From: Lunularia cruciata
Taxonomy: Eukaryota > Streptophyta > Marchantiopsida > Lunulariales > Lunulariaceae
Reading direction: 5' to 3'
Length of the DNA stretch: 64,000 bases
Assembly (NCBI GenBank): GCA_948567375.1
Contig: OX419755.1
Coordinates: forward strand, 23,638,517-23,702,516
Part shown: positions 47,191 through 58,953 of the stretch, in pieces
Numbering within the stretch: the first letter of the stretch is position 1
How the letters are laid out: each line of letters starts with the position of its first letter
Program-made: the position numbers and the translations under genes
The notes under the pieces: model-generated
Told to the model about the DNA's origin: nothing
Databases searched by the model: none
The model's input: only the letters and a program-made list of their open reading frames with translations

Positions 47191-47944
47191 ATGCGAGAGT
47201 GAGGGGAATACTTCTAAATTCCAGTGTGTAGAATATTTCAGGTCCCTGTGTTTTTTGCAGTTGCGTTAGGTGTTAAAAGTGGGACCTAACATTATGGACT
47301 TCATCGGAGTGGCTCTAGGGGTTGTGAGAGGTGTCCATTTAGTAATGTGGATTAGACTTGAGTATCAATGTTGGAGGATTGTTTAACTCGTGGGGTTAAA
47401 AGTAGGCTCTTCTTACATCTCTCCTCTATCTATTTCCTTGTTTTTCTTTTATTCCTTCGTTTGTGGGTTGGTAATTTTTGTTCTGCATAAGCTATATATA
47501 GGCTATCTTTTGGATGTGTTCTCTTTTGTACTTGTGTTTGGGGAATATTTGCTATGGAAAAATTTCGATGTCTTCACTTTGACATTGGCACTTAGAGGAA
47601 CTACCATAGGTATTATTATTATAGATGATACTTCTCATCTAGCAGTCCATACCTTTATGTGCAATTGGAAAATAGATATTATTATTGATTTTTTCAACAC
47701 ACAACTAAGTAGATCAAGTTCATATTGATGAAATCCCTTCCATTCGTATACCACATCGTTTGCCCCACCCAATGGACGACTCCACAACATTTTGACTCTA
47801 CAATGAAGGATTCTACATCTTTTGTCACACTCATTTTTTATCTCGTTTTTTATTTCCCTATAACTGTCCTTCTTATCACACCACTACAGTCCCACCACCA
47901 CTCCAAGATCATATTGTTCCTCATGTGCCCTTAGCATGCCCTTA

Positions 47945-47992
47945 GGTTGTTGATGAGGTAATATGTATGGACATATTACCTCATCAACAACC
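47945..47992. repeat. Perfect 22-bp fold-back with 4-nt loop
   Basis: The left arm is 47945-47966, the loop ATGG is 47967-47970, and the right arm is 47971-47992. All 22 positions are complementary. The core is TTGTTGATGAGGTAATATGT and its complement. No transposon terminus is recognised around it. Confidence 0.95.
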
Positions 47993-48999
47993 CACATTAT
48001 CTTATCTAGATTGTCCCGTGGGTGGAGATTGACCTAGCCTAACATTAAGGGAGATCTAGATGTCTACGGATGAGAGGGCAAAGGCCACTTCTCCTCCTAC
48101 TCCCAATACTTCTTGTCCTAGCTATTCAAGGCCCACTAGGCTCATAGTCTTTGGATGAAGGTGGAAGCCACTTCTTCTCCTACTTCTTAGAACCTCTTTG
48201 TACTCCTATCCTCTCTATTTAGGCTACATACTCATGGATGCATTCTTTTAATCCTCCTCAATCATTCTTACTCAACTTACCATGATCACGTATGTATATT
48301 AGTATCCTTATGTCTCATCACCTAGTGTACTACATACTCTCCATACTACAAGCTATCTTGGCAAATGATCAGAGAAGAGATTTCCTTACTTGGACATTAT
48401 TTTCACTCTTACTATAATGGAATCTGCTCCACTTAGCCCATAGGGATGCATGAGAATACCAAGAGGCCACTTTTAGGATTTATTAATTTTTGCAAGAGTA
48501 TTGGTCAAACCTTCCAGATGAATCTATCACACAAACCCAAGTACCAACCAAAGGATCAAGGAGTCCTTATAGTCCCATGATTTACCTCTAAAGAATTGTT
48601 GTCTACATCACTCCTTCATGTTAGGCCAACGTAGTTGAATATTGACATACAATCCAAACACTCTTTAAACCAAAATCTTTCTTCATTAATACATTTTTGC
48701 CTTATAGAGTCTCCATCCTCCTACCATTTTATGACATTCTTTCATTTCTCCACCCAAATGAGGATTTAGAGCACATGGAGTCATTCTTTGCTCATGCTTT
48801 ACTCCATTCCATACATTTCTCAAGGGGTGGGCCATCAAGATTGGAGCACTTGTATGATTGTCTCTTACCAAACATGCAAGATTGTGGTTTCTCCCTTCTC
48901 TTTGCTTTTTATCAGCACATTGCTTCAAGGCTCATGCCTCTTGGAGTTACTTTTTTGTTTGGATAATTTTATTTTCTTGCTTTTCCAAAGGAGACATCA

Positions 49000-49378
49000 T
49001 ATAAAAGACCAAGGAGAGAAATAAGAGAATGAAATATCATATTGAAACTCTCAAGTAAGGGAAAATGCAAATGCCTGACCTTAGCTTGGGTTTTGGTATT
49101 TATAGGCAACTTGAGTATGAGGCTCCAAAGAAGCTTCCAAGGAAGGTTCCCTCTAGAAGTTGCCTTACTTGGAGTGCTAGCTAAAACAGCCATCAACTTG
49201 GCATACAAGTAACTCAACTCTTGGAAGGTTCCTAAAAGCTTCTCACAAAGAAGCTTCATGGATGCTTCTAGAATATTCTTAAGATTTTCTAACTAAATGC
49301 TAATTCTATGACTTACTCATTATATTTAGCTTCTACTAACTCTATAGTATTACATACTACTAACTCCATATTATTATA
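49000..49378 (-). repeat. 3' LTR of the second chromodomain element
   Basis: It is the reverse complement of the family LTR: ATAAAAGACCAAGGAGAGAA at the left matches the LTR end, TATTTATAG near 49098 is the reversed TATA box, and ACTCCATATTATTATA at the right matches the LTR start. It carries several GAAGCTTC motifs. The terminal bases are decayed, so ends are within a few bases. Confidence 0.7.
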
Positions 49379-49660
49379 TACTCCCCATTGTTAGTTGGTG
49401 ACATCCTCATTGCAATGGAGTCTTCAAACTCTTGTACAGCCACTTGTGTATTTTGGAGATGAGAAAGAGACTTCCATATGGCATTGTGAAGAGGATACCC
49501 TTTCTAAAGGATCTTATATTCAGTGTGTTTGGTGGCCATGTTGGTTGTCATGGCGTGCAAGTATATGATCAACTTTGTATTCTTCATGATCATTAGTAGG
49601 GATTGGAGGAGGAGGTTGAAATCAAGTAAGAAGAGAAGATAGGTTAGAAGCAGAGGGGTT
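49379..49660 (-). pseudogene. Chromodomain remnant
   Basis: The minus strand near 49420-49610 reads pieces parallel to the chromodomain of the 13.4-20.7 kb element: a proline run, then HEEYKVDHILAR and KGYPLH, and SLSHLQNTQVAVQEFE. Stops replace the aromatic core. It sits directly before the polypurine tract and LTR, as in the other copy. Confidence 0.65.
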
Positions 49661-49913
49661 TAATTTGGAAACATAGGAAGATATGATGGATTTTCATGTG
49701 ACTAAGAAGGGTAAGTTTGTAGGTGATAGGAGAAATGATTTGATAATATCAAAGGGAACTACCCAATTGAGATTAAGTTTACAAAATTGGATGTTTAGAG
49801 AGAGAAGAAGATTACTAGAGGAAAGCATGACCTCATCACCAATTGAAAAGTGAGATCATGATGATGGCTATCAATAGATTTTTTTTGCTAATTTGAGCAA
49901 AAAAAATACTTGG

Positions 49914-49992
49914 CTTGGTGTAAGGAAGTAGATGGCTTGGACAAGAAGAAGATCCACCTTCTTGTCCAAGTTATTTACTTCCTTACACCAAG
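49914..49992. repeat. 35-bp fold-back with 9-nt loop
   Basis: Arms are 49914-49948 and 49958-49992. CTTGGTGTAAGGAAGTA pairs perfectly with its complement at the far end, and CTTGGACAAGAAG at the near end. The three non-matching positions between are all G opposite T, which would be G-U pairs in RNA. It lies between integrase and chromodomain remnants. Confidence 0.95.
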
Positions 49993-50073
49993 CTTCTTAC
50001 AGGCAGAAGATCACTCCTTCACCAAGCCAATGTACAACAAGAAAATTATGGGCTTCTCTCTCCTCTTCCTTAG

Positions 50074-50957
50074 TTATGGGCAAGGCGATATGAGAGACAT
50101 GACATAGTGGTGGAGCAAGAAGAGAATTTGGAACAAGTGGATGTTGCTCATAATTAAGGAAGACAAGAGAGAAGCTTGTATTGCATGCTTTGAATTATAA
50201 AAGGCAAATTTTGCAGCCACAAGACAAGTATCCCAATTAGTATGATGCATGTTGACAAAGGCATGTAGTGTATCCTCCAAAGTGCAATTTGTGCATTATT
50301 TTTGCCCATCAGTTTCAAGATGGGCAAAAAAAGGATATAGATAAGGCAAGCTTGGTGCTAAGGAGTTTCAAAAGTGCTTGCAAATGAATTGAAGATCATG
50401 ATTAGAGATAAGAACACTTGGCATCCCATGGTGTTTGAAGACCATATTGAAGTAAATCTAGGCCAATGTTGGAGCATCCATGATATCCATGGTAAGTGCT
50501 AGGTGAATTTGCTCATTAAGCTTATCAACAAACACCAAAATTGTTGTATGGCCTTGATTAGTCTTTGGTAAGGATGCATTGAGGTCTAGAGTTACATATT
50601 CTTATTGAGTAGATGGAATGGAGAGTGGTTGGATTAGTCCACCAAATTTTTGGTTGTTGGCTTTGTTTCATTGGTAGCTCTAATAAGATTGGACAAACTC
50701 TCATACCATGTTTGGCCACCACCATTGATGTACTCAAGGTCTTGTCCACACTCATGTGAACATCAATTGGTAAGTCATGTGCTTCTTGAAATCACACTGG
50801 TCATAGATCTCCCATAGTTAGAACATAGATTTAGTTTGTAAAGTATAGGCCCATCTTTGATTGAAAAGGTGTTGTACTCCTTTTCATGTGTTGTGGCACC
50901 TCCCGTTAGTCCAATTCCACCTTGTTCTTTCAATTTTCTTACTTTTCTAAGAACCAA
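50074..50957 (-). pseudogene. Integrase remnant of the second chromodomain element
   Basis: EDTLHAFVNMHHTNWDTCL in frame 50074-50280 matches the LEDMLRAF...TNWDE segment after the catalytic Glu. Pieces around 50520-50755 match the core start (GHTTILVFVDKL-like). Frame 50775-50957 may cover the zinc-binding start. No continuous reading remains. Confidence 0.6.
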
Positions 50958-50960
50958 ACT

Positions 50961-52792
50961 GAGTTAATAGTTTGTCAAGGTTGGAAGAAGGTTTCATACC
51001 ATTTACTTTCAACACGGAGATAAATCACACCAATGGAAGGAAGATGAATAAGGAAAGTGCACCATGGAGAATTTTGGAGCAATTGGATTAGAAGGAGAAC
51101 TTGCACCAATGAATTTCAATGAAGAAGACCTTTGGCCAAATAAACCTCTGGCAAGGAAGTCCTTTTGCCTAAAGGGCACTCAATATTGTAACCCTAGCAT
51201 CATCAACCTTTGGCCTTGAAAAACCTTTGGCTTGGGAATCATTTGGCATGGCATATCTTTGATCTAAAAGGCAGCTAGTTTAAATGGATCCCAAGGGCTT
51301 GAATTTGATACCGCCAAATCAAGAACCATAATTAATAATGATCTGATTGAATCAAAATGTTTACATGTGTGGTTTATGATTGCTCATCCAAGGTGCATCT
51401 ACCAAAATTTTGTAATAGTTGAAACAAATACTTCAAAAGTTGGACTAAACTAACTACTTTTCACTTTTGTAGAGCTAAACAAGCAAGTCTTATACAAGTT
51501 AGAACTCTCTCCACCTTTGCTATGAAAACCTTGAGAGTTAAATTGACAGAATGAGTGGGATCTTGCAAGTGACCCAATTGAATTACATATCTTTAGAGAA
51601 GAGACAAATATGGCCTTAGCAAATAGAGAGCACAAGCATCATAAAAGAGTAGTTGAGATTATTCTCAAGTCACTTGGGTTAACCAAGTGAGCACTCAAGT
51701 ATAAAGAGTAGACTTTCTCCATAGCATGAAACTTGAATTGTTACTATGGAATTGGGAGTTGAGAAATCATGCAATGCTCTATGAGATTAGAGATAATAAG
51801 GATCTATGGTTGGAGAAATTATGAAAAAATATCTTTGCTTGGACTAAGGAGTATGGGAAACAAGTGTTGGGACTTGAGAATTCACCCTCAAATGCCATGA
51901 CTCTAGAGAAGTAGTAGACTTACCCGGATGCAAGCATGGAAGTTAAGTTAAAAACCTTATTTAAACATAATAAGACCAGTAATGGTTGGTCGGTAGGAAG
52001 ATATAAGGATGTTACTTAGAGTGCCATCACCAAGGTAGTGATAAATTTGTTCAAATTCCAAACACATAATATATGTAAATAATAGTCAAACAATCTTCTT
52101 TGAATATTTGTATGAAGGGAGGCTTGTGAATTAGGCAATAATGTTTTAGAGGCATGAGCAAGACCTACTTGCAAACATGCAAGAAGATGGAGTAGTATGC
52201 TTTTATCCCTCTTTGTCATTCCCATTTATATAGGGATGGATCTCTTGATGCTAAAGGAGCCAAGAAGTATCCTAACCATTATTTCCCTAAAGGATACTTC
52301 AAAAATCATTGGGAGGTGAAGGGATTACAAAAGAAGTACAAGCTCATTGGCTCAATGTTTGCAAACACTGGGAAATTCATCCCATTGGAAGAAGCCCACA
52401 ACACCTTGGGCTAAAAAAGAAAGAAACAAATGGAAGAAGTTGATGATATTTTGTCATAAGAAAGAAGTAGTGGATAGTACCTACTAAGCCAAAGAAGAAG
52501 GCCAAAAGAAGGCAAAGAAGGCACAAGTGGTAGAAGATTCAAAATAGGACAACAAAGTTGGACATGAAGAAGACAACACCCTTAATACCAACAAGAGGTC
52601 CTTCATGTGCATTCTAGTTTTTTCAAACAAGGACAAGAATGACAAAAGGGAAGACAAGTTTAATTTGTCCCAACCAAGAAGCCCTAGAAATTCAAGACAA
52701 ATTTCCATGCCAAGGGTAACACACCAACTATAATACCAATAGCTAGACATATTATATAGAGGTAAAAATTGGCTTAGTAACATCTGGAAAGA
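50961..52792. other. Unassigned sequence between two gypsy elements
   Basis: No complete gene. A GGAGATAAAYCACACC word near 51018 also occurs near 17437 in the 1.5 kb insertion. At about 52230-52410 a plus-strand reading of roughly 55 codons (with NHYFPKGYFKNHWEVKGLQK) looks protein-like but is not recognised. Other short frames lack motifs. Confidence 0.35.
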
Positions 52793-53313
52793 TGTTATAT
52801 ATGATGGGCTAGGTAGATCAGATAGGGATGTACCAAAAGATTACTTCTACTAATAGGGCAAGAGCTAAAAAATAACCTAAAACCTTTAGAGCCAATTTTA
52901 GAGGCCTAAATGGATGAAGTAGGCCTCAAAAATGTTTCCCTCCAAGAAAGGTAAGGTTGGCCTTTCCTCTCTCCCTATCAGTCTCATTAAGAGCTTTCCA
53001 ACAGTGCCTCACCCACTCAATTTGAGATTCTTGTAGGAAGATTCCCTAATGATTCCCATTGGTCAAAGATGGTTTGACCAACCAGATAGGATCAAAACCA
53101 ATATGTCACCCATGCAAGCAACTAATCTAAGGGTATAGCTCACTGACAAGTCACCTACCCATGTATTTGATCTAACCATGCAGCTTCCTTTGAGGGAATC
53201 CTCTTTGCTATATAAAGTCAAGGTGTTCCTTAAGGCATCGGAGTATTGAGTGTGAAGTTTTGTGTTTCTTCTTCTGTGTTTCTCTTAATGTCTCATATAC
53301 TTGGAGGATTACA
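52793..53313 (+). repeat. Putative 5' LTR of the right-edge element
   Basis: The right end (GGATTACA) is fixed by the perfect primer site two bases later. The left end at TGTTATATATG is a prediction because the second LTR is outside the window. A CTATATAAAG box lies near 53209. Confidence 0.5.
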
Positions 53314-53314
53314 A

Positions 53315-53326
53315 TGGTATCAGAGC
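53315..53326 (+). other. Primer-binding site, initiator tRNA-Met type
   Basis: TGGTATCAGAGC is the exact plant initiator tRNA-Met complement used to prime reverse transcription. Confidence 0.9.
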
Positions 53327-53882
53327 AAGTGTTTCAATCCAAGAGAGTGGATAACCCCCCTTGGAGGAACATGGCTACTAAGATTGAGTAATTTTGAGGA
53401 GAGAAATCCTAGTGAAATTGATAGATTAGGAGAGAGAGAGAGGATGGGATGGAGGCTCTTTGAAGACAATATCTAGCACTCCTCTTTCCATTCTTGAATC
53501 CATTCTTGAGTCCATTCAACATCAATATTATGTACCTCTAGCATGAGCAAGAGAGATTATATCTCATTTTCCATTTTAGAGTAGAATTCATGGATATCGT
53601 GATGAATTCACCAAACTTGGTGATTTTGTCTGTAGTGATCTATGATAGATCTAAATATACCAAATCCTTTTAACACTCAAGTAGAAATCTATTATGTGGT
53701 TAGATTGAAAGTAATGTTTAGGGATTTTGTAGTCTCTGATTTTAGTGAAAAATATTATCAACAAGTGATAGCTTCTAAAGTCCTAATGGTAGTTCTAATA
53801 GTCCATGCCCTCTATCAAGTGATCATATGAACCCTCTATAGAATTAGGAAGTAGCAATTGAGCAATTGCTATGTGTAGGAAT

Positions 53883-54496
53883 CATGGATTCACAGTTTCA
53901 AGAGTTGATTCAAGGAATGCAAGGGATGTTGAACAAGTTTTGGGAGATCAAGATGACCATGGAGGCATTGCAAAGTCAAGTACGTACCTTTAGGAATGAT
54001 TAGGCAATGCACAAAGAGGAGTCATTGCAAACCCAACACTAGCAGTTGAAGTATATGGAAAGTCACTCATGCCAATGATATTGACCCCGATCAACAATGA
54101 GGCCACATTGTTACTATGGATTAAGAAGACATGCAATATCAAGCCTTATAAGGGATAATGTTCCATAGGAGTAATGGAGAACTAGATTTCAAGAATGAAT
54201 TGATACTTTCAATTATTCTCAATTGAAATCACCAATCATTTTGCAAGCATGTTTGCATGTGGGTACTTGACTGATAAAGCCCTCATATGGTATGATGTTT
54301 GGGAATGATCAATGTTGGCAGAAAGAAGAGAGGTCACTTGGATGACCATGTAGGAAGGGCTATTGAAGAACTTCCAATTTGTGGATTATGTGCAAATAGC
54401 CCAAACATGACTATGGGGGTTGAATCAAAAAGAACAATATACAAGAGTATGTGGAGGAATTCCTTGATCTAAAGGTTGCAACATTTGACATGAGTC
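53883..54496 (+). pseudogene. Gag of the right-edge element, first part
   Basis: From the ATG at 53883 the reading is MDSQFQELIQGMQGMLNKFW, a coiled start typical of plant gypsy Gag. It then continues through stops to YLTDKALIWYDVW, REVTWMTM and LLKNFQFVDYVQIA, the retrotransposon Gag core. It is cut at 54496 by insertion of the minus-strand element and continues at 62319. Confidence 0.7.
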
Positions 54497-55188
54497 TATG
54501 AGCCGGCCTGTCTCTCACTCAGGATGAACCTCTGATGGCTATATTGGTAGCGCACCATGGACTAAGAAGGCAAGGAACCCCAACTCCATCATACTCCTCC
54601 AAGGCTAACACTCCAAGACTCAAGACATTGCTCACTAGAGAACTCAATGAGAGAGAGATAGTTGCAAATGAAAGGATGATGAGTACCTCCTCACCCCTTG
54701 TTTATATAGTGGTGAAATAGTTATGTACCAAAGTTGCTAATTACTGTAGTAACTCAAGTTACTAGACTAAAAGTCAAGTAAAGTCAAAAAGTAGAAAGGA
54801 ATATCCATTCACATGGGCATATTCCCCTAAGCATGTGATCTTATCTTGACCCAACCACTAAGTCAAGGATTCCTTCACATGGGCTATCCTTGGACTAAAG
54901 AAGAATCTAAAACAAAAGGTTTGCGGGCCCAAGAGTTCTCAACTCTTTCCTCAAAGCCAAACACCTAGGAATAATACCAAGTCAACACACTAAAATCCAA
55001 AATAGTAGTGCTCATCTTTTCTACTTCCTCTAAAGTAAGGTCCCATCTATCTTAGCTTATGACTAACTTTAGCTAACCATGACTAATATAGAACCATCCT
55101 TTATCTCTATATAAATAATATCTCTTAAGTACTTGTAATACCAAGCTAAATATCACAATACCACACACATGCACAAATGGGTGTTACA
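54497..55188 (-). repeat. 3' LTR of the 7.8 kb element
   Basis: On the minus strand it starts TGTAACACCC and ends CCGGCTCATA; the outermost CA has become TA. Its TATA box is TTATATAG (54702-54709) on the plus strand. The polypurine tract GGGGGTAAA (55189-55197, read on minus) abuts it. Confidence 0.9.
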
Positions 55189-55236
55189 TTTACCCCCGGA
55201 CTAAGTTTTCACTTTGTCCTCAAAGTGAAGGTCTCT

Positions 55237-56569
55237 CTACCTTCTATGGTGCATCTTCAACTTATCATGGTTAATCCTATCAAAGTGTCTTCCTCCCAAC
55301 TCCTTGAGATCATAGGTGTAATTGCCCCACACTTTCTCCACTATGAAAGGTCCAAAGTACTTAGGCAAAAACTTCTTTTGCACTCTCTTGAATCGAATGG
55401 AATCAAACAACATTACCCAATCACCTTCTTTGAAAGTCTCCACCTTCTTCTGGCCTTGCCTCTTGTCATAGCTCTCCTTTTGTTTCCTTTGGGCTTGCTC
55501 CACTCGAACCATAGCAACTGCTCTTGCCTCTTCCAACTCCATGAGTTGATCCTTCCTTGACTTCTCTGCATCACCTCCTTGTGCTTTCTTCAATCTCCTA
55601 TGAATGCTTTGGAAGGTAGGAAGATCAAAGTGAATAGGTAAGGTAGACTCAATACCATACACCAATTGAAATGGAGAATATCTGGTGGAAGTTTTCATGG
55701 TTGTCCTATACTCCCATAAAACAGCATGAATCCTCTTGTCCCAATGATGTTTAGCCCCCTCCATTTCTGCATCTTTGGCCAACATCATGCACAAGGTCTG
55801 ATTGGTTCTCTCTGCCAAGCCATTGGAATTTGGCTTATAGGATGTAGTTACTCTATGTGTGATAAAGAAATGTCATAGCATGGCTGTAGTAATGCTTCCT
55901 GTAAACTCTTCTCCTCTATCCGAAACCAACTCCAAAGGGCATCCAAACCTAGTGATAATGCATTCATAAAGAAATCTACCCACTTCATCTTCATTCTTGT
56001 CCCTCAATGGTCTAGCCTCAACCCACTTGGTAAGGTAATCAGTAACTACCACAATGTACCGATTGTTCCTTGGGGTTCTATTGAGAGGACCTACAAAATC
56101 AATTCCCCACTTCTCAAAAGGTCATAGCAATGGAATTGATCTAAGTGGTGGAGTGGATATAGACTTTTTTAGCAAAAGCTTGACAAACATGACAAGTTTT
56201 GCAATAATCAAGACAATCCTTGAAAATCCCTCTCCAATGGTAACCTGCATCTAGAATCTTGAAAGCAGTCACCTTTCATGCAAAGTGTCCTCCACATACT
56301 AAACCTTCATGAAACTCCTTTATGAGTAGGATAGACTCTTCCTTACCCACTGCTCTTCGAAGTAGACCATCTGCTCCTTGGTGAAAAAGAATATCCTCCA
56401 CCATTGTGTAAGGTCTAGATCTTGCTGCAAGGGCCTTCCTCTCCCTAGCATGCATTCCTTCTGGATAGTTACCTCTTGTCACAAAATCCACAATCTCCTT
56501 GTACTCCATTGGAACCTCTTGAGTGACTGAGATTGTCATGAGCTCCTCATCCGGGAAGGAATCATCCAC
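55237..56569 (-). pseudogene. Integrase of the 7.8 kb element
   Basis: Frame 56569-56276 leads from the RNase H tail into the zinc-binding start (EFHEGLVCGGHFA, then YCKTCHVCQ after a stop). The core at 55820-56270 is broken by about eight stops; LVSDRGEEF near 55905-55932 marks the second catalytic Asp. Frame 55818-55237 has AERTNQTLCMML (catalytic Glu) and WEYRTTMKTSTRYSPFQLVYG, and ends with the GDWVML and KYFGPFIVEKVWGNYTY beta-barrel. No chromodomain follows; the stop lies about 40 bp before the polypurine tract. Confidence 0.85.
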
Positions 56570-56629
56570 TGGCTCATCTCCATCATGATCATAGGCTCTA
56601 GATAATAAATCAGCATTTGCATGTTTCTT

Positions 56630-58031
56630 TCATGGCCTATCTTCAATGGTGTAGTCATACTCAGACAAGAGTATCATCCACCTTGCTAGTCTCCCTTCAA
56701 CATTAGGCTTGTTGAAGATGTACTTCAAAGCCTTGTGATCCGTGACAATGGTGGCTTTCCCTCCAATCAAGTAGTGTCTAAACTTCTTGAGACCAAAGAT
56801 CACTGCCAACCCTTCTCTCTCCGTGATAGAGTAATTCTTCTCTGCTAAAACCATCTGCCTACTAGCATAAGCTATTGGATGATCATGCCCATCTTGGTCT
56901 AATTGACTAAGAGTGCATCCTATAGCTACATTAGAAGCATCAGTGTAGAGGATGAAAGGTTTACTCCAATCAAGTTTAGCAAGAATTGGAGCTACAACAA
57001 GGGATTGCTTGAGCTCCTCAAAAGCTTTGAGAGCCTCCTTGTCTTCCAAAATCACCATGTAATCTACACCCTTCTTCATGTAGATGGTCAATGCATAAGC
57101 CTTGTTGGAAAATGAGAAGATGAACCTCCTATAGTACCCAACCATCCCCAAGAATTGGCGTAACTTTGTCAAGCTTGAAGGGAATGGAAGGTCTAAGATT
57201 TTCTTCACCTTCTCAGGATCAACTGCTATTCCATCCTTGGAGATGATGTGCCCCAAAAGTAGACCTTCTTCACATCCAAAAATGCACTTCTCTGGGTTGA
57301 GTGATGCATTTGCCTCATCCAAGCGTTGCAAGACTTTGATTAGGTGCTCAAAGTGCTCCTCCTTGCTCCCATAGACACAAAAGTCATCAATGAAATCTCT
57401 CACAAATTTCCCAATGAAAGGTTCAAATACCTTGTTCATGAACCGTTGGAATGTGGCTGGAGCATTGCAAAGCCCAAAAGGCATGACCTTGAAAGCGTAA
57501 GTTCCCCAAGGTGTGGTGAATGTGGTGAGTTGTTGATGCTCTGGTGCAATCTTGATTTCCACTATAACCATCTGCAAAACTGTACCTCTCATGACCTGCA
57601 ACCTCCTCCAAGATCTCATCAATGAATGGCAATGGGTAGTAGTCCTTCTTGGTAACAACATTGAGCTTCTTGTAATCCACACATACCCGAAGCTTGCCAT
57701 TCTTTTTCTTCACAATGACAATTGGAGACACCCATTCTGAATTCTCCACCTCAAAGATAAATCCAGTCTCCTTGAGCTTATCAATCTCCTCCTTCACAAC
57801 CAAAGATATTGGTGGGCTAATGCGACGTTGCTTTTGGCGAACTGGTCTTGCATGTGACTCCACCTCTATCTTGTGCTCCTCCAAGGTGACTTCCTTCAAA
57901 TCCTTGTAACTAAAAGCAAACACATGGATGAACTTGCGGAAAATCTCCTCAAATCTCACCTTCTCCTCCTTGGTAACATTTGGACCATACTTGAGGGTAG
58001 CTAACCTTCTCTCTACCTCCTCAAGTGTCAA
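56630..58031 (-). pseudogene. Reverse transcriptase and RNase H of the 7.8 kb element
   Basis: The first frame (58031-57423) holds the RT fingers: PISLVVKEEIDKLKETGFI, WVSPIVIVKKKNGKLRVCVDY and DYYPLPFIDEIL. A small deletion near 57555 shifts the frame. The second (to 56630) has PWGTYAFKVMPFGLCNAPATF, the palm FIDDFCVYGS, and LGHIISKDGI. RNase H follows: PFILYTDASNVAIGCTLSQ, EKNYSITEREGLAVIFGLKK, and VTDHKALKYI. Catalytic Asp residues are intact. A TGA at 56630 in the RPxKKHANAD motif ends the frame. Confidence 0.9.
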
Positions 58032-58953
58032 TGGTGATTTGTCTGGGGTCCTTCAAAACCTCTGGCTTAGGTGCAAAATCCATAGCACACAAAGGATACA
58101 CATCTGAATCAGATTCAGATTCATCCTCCTCCGTGGAAGTCTCCTCTTCCATGCTTGTCTCCACACCTGAAGCTCCTTCTTCAGAATCTGATTCCCAATA
58201 ATCAGAAGATGGTGTATCTGAATGTGAAGTGTTGGTGGTGTTAGTCACAGGAACTGTGACTCTATGGTTTGATGGACCAATCCTCAAGTACCCTTTGTGC
58301 CATCGATCAGTTGTGCGTGCTGCTCTCAACCATGGCCTCCCAAGAAGTAAGTCATAGCTTGAATCCTTCAAGACTTGGAAAGTCATGAGATTTTGAACTC
58401 CCATAATTGAAACTACCACTTTATCCATCACCCCTACTGGTCAAACTTGTTGCTTGTTTGCCATGCTCACCACAAATGTTGAAGCTCTTGAGGGTATCAT
58501 ACCCAACTTCTTCATCAACCTTTCTGACATGGCATTCACTGCTGATCCTCCATCAACCAATGCATCCTTGATGTTGTGACCATTCACTCTCACATCAATC
58601 TTGGAGGCATATTCACAAGCTTCTCATGGTGCTGGCTTGGCATCCACCACCCCCATTGATACTGGAACTTTTGCCTTCTTCTTCTTCTTGCTCCTTGTAG
58701 AACTCAAACCACCTCTAAGCTCCTTTCTCAAGGTAGGGTTCAAAGCAATTAATTGGCCCACTGTGATGTTAGCCTTGTGACTACCAACATCCTCCAAGAC
58801 ATTGTAGTTCCATTGTTGCTTTGAGATCAAGAAGTCCTCCATCCCCAACTTCTTCCTTGGAGTCTTTGTTGTTGATGGTGTTGAGGTGCGAGTGCTCCTA
58901 GTAGACATAGGAGTATCCTTGCTTGAAGTAAATCCTTGAGAAGAGTGAACATC
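58021..58953 (-). pseudogene. Aspartic protease region of the 7.8 kb element
   Basis: In the same frame as Gag, the reading runs through a basic linker (58624-58908), a TGA at 58624, then NIKDALVDGGSAVNAM (about 58530-58580). That carries the D-G-G form of the protease active site. A second TGA near 58440 precedes YDLLLGRPWLRAA (58331-58369), the conserved end of the domain. An acidic stretch of Glu/Ser/Asp follows. The frame ends at 58021, where the RT frame begins one base out of phase. Confidence 0.75.

Larger units (their letters stand above)
46086..48999. other. Intergenic or repeat-derived region
   Basis: No gene was recognised. It contains the 144-bp duplication and the 22-bp fold-back listed separately. 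Frames 47390-47728 and 47725-47934 are hydrophobic, but the first starts at GTG and has no recognisable domain. Confidence 0.35.
49000..50960 (-). mobile_element. Fragment of a second chromodomain Ty3/gypsy element, 3' half
   Basis: On the minus strand this contains an integrase remnant, a chromodomain remnant, a polypurine tract and the 3' LTR, all related to the element at 13.4-20.7 kb. Nothing upstream of the integrase (RT, gag, 5' LTR) is recognised to its right, so it is 5'-truncated or interrupted near 51 kb. Coding parts are full of stops. Confidence 0.7.
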
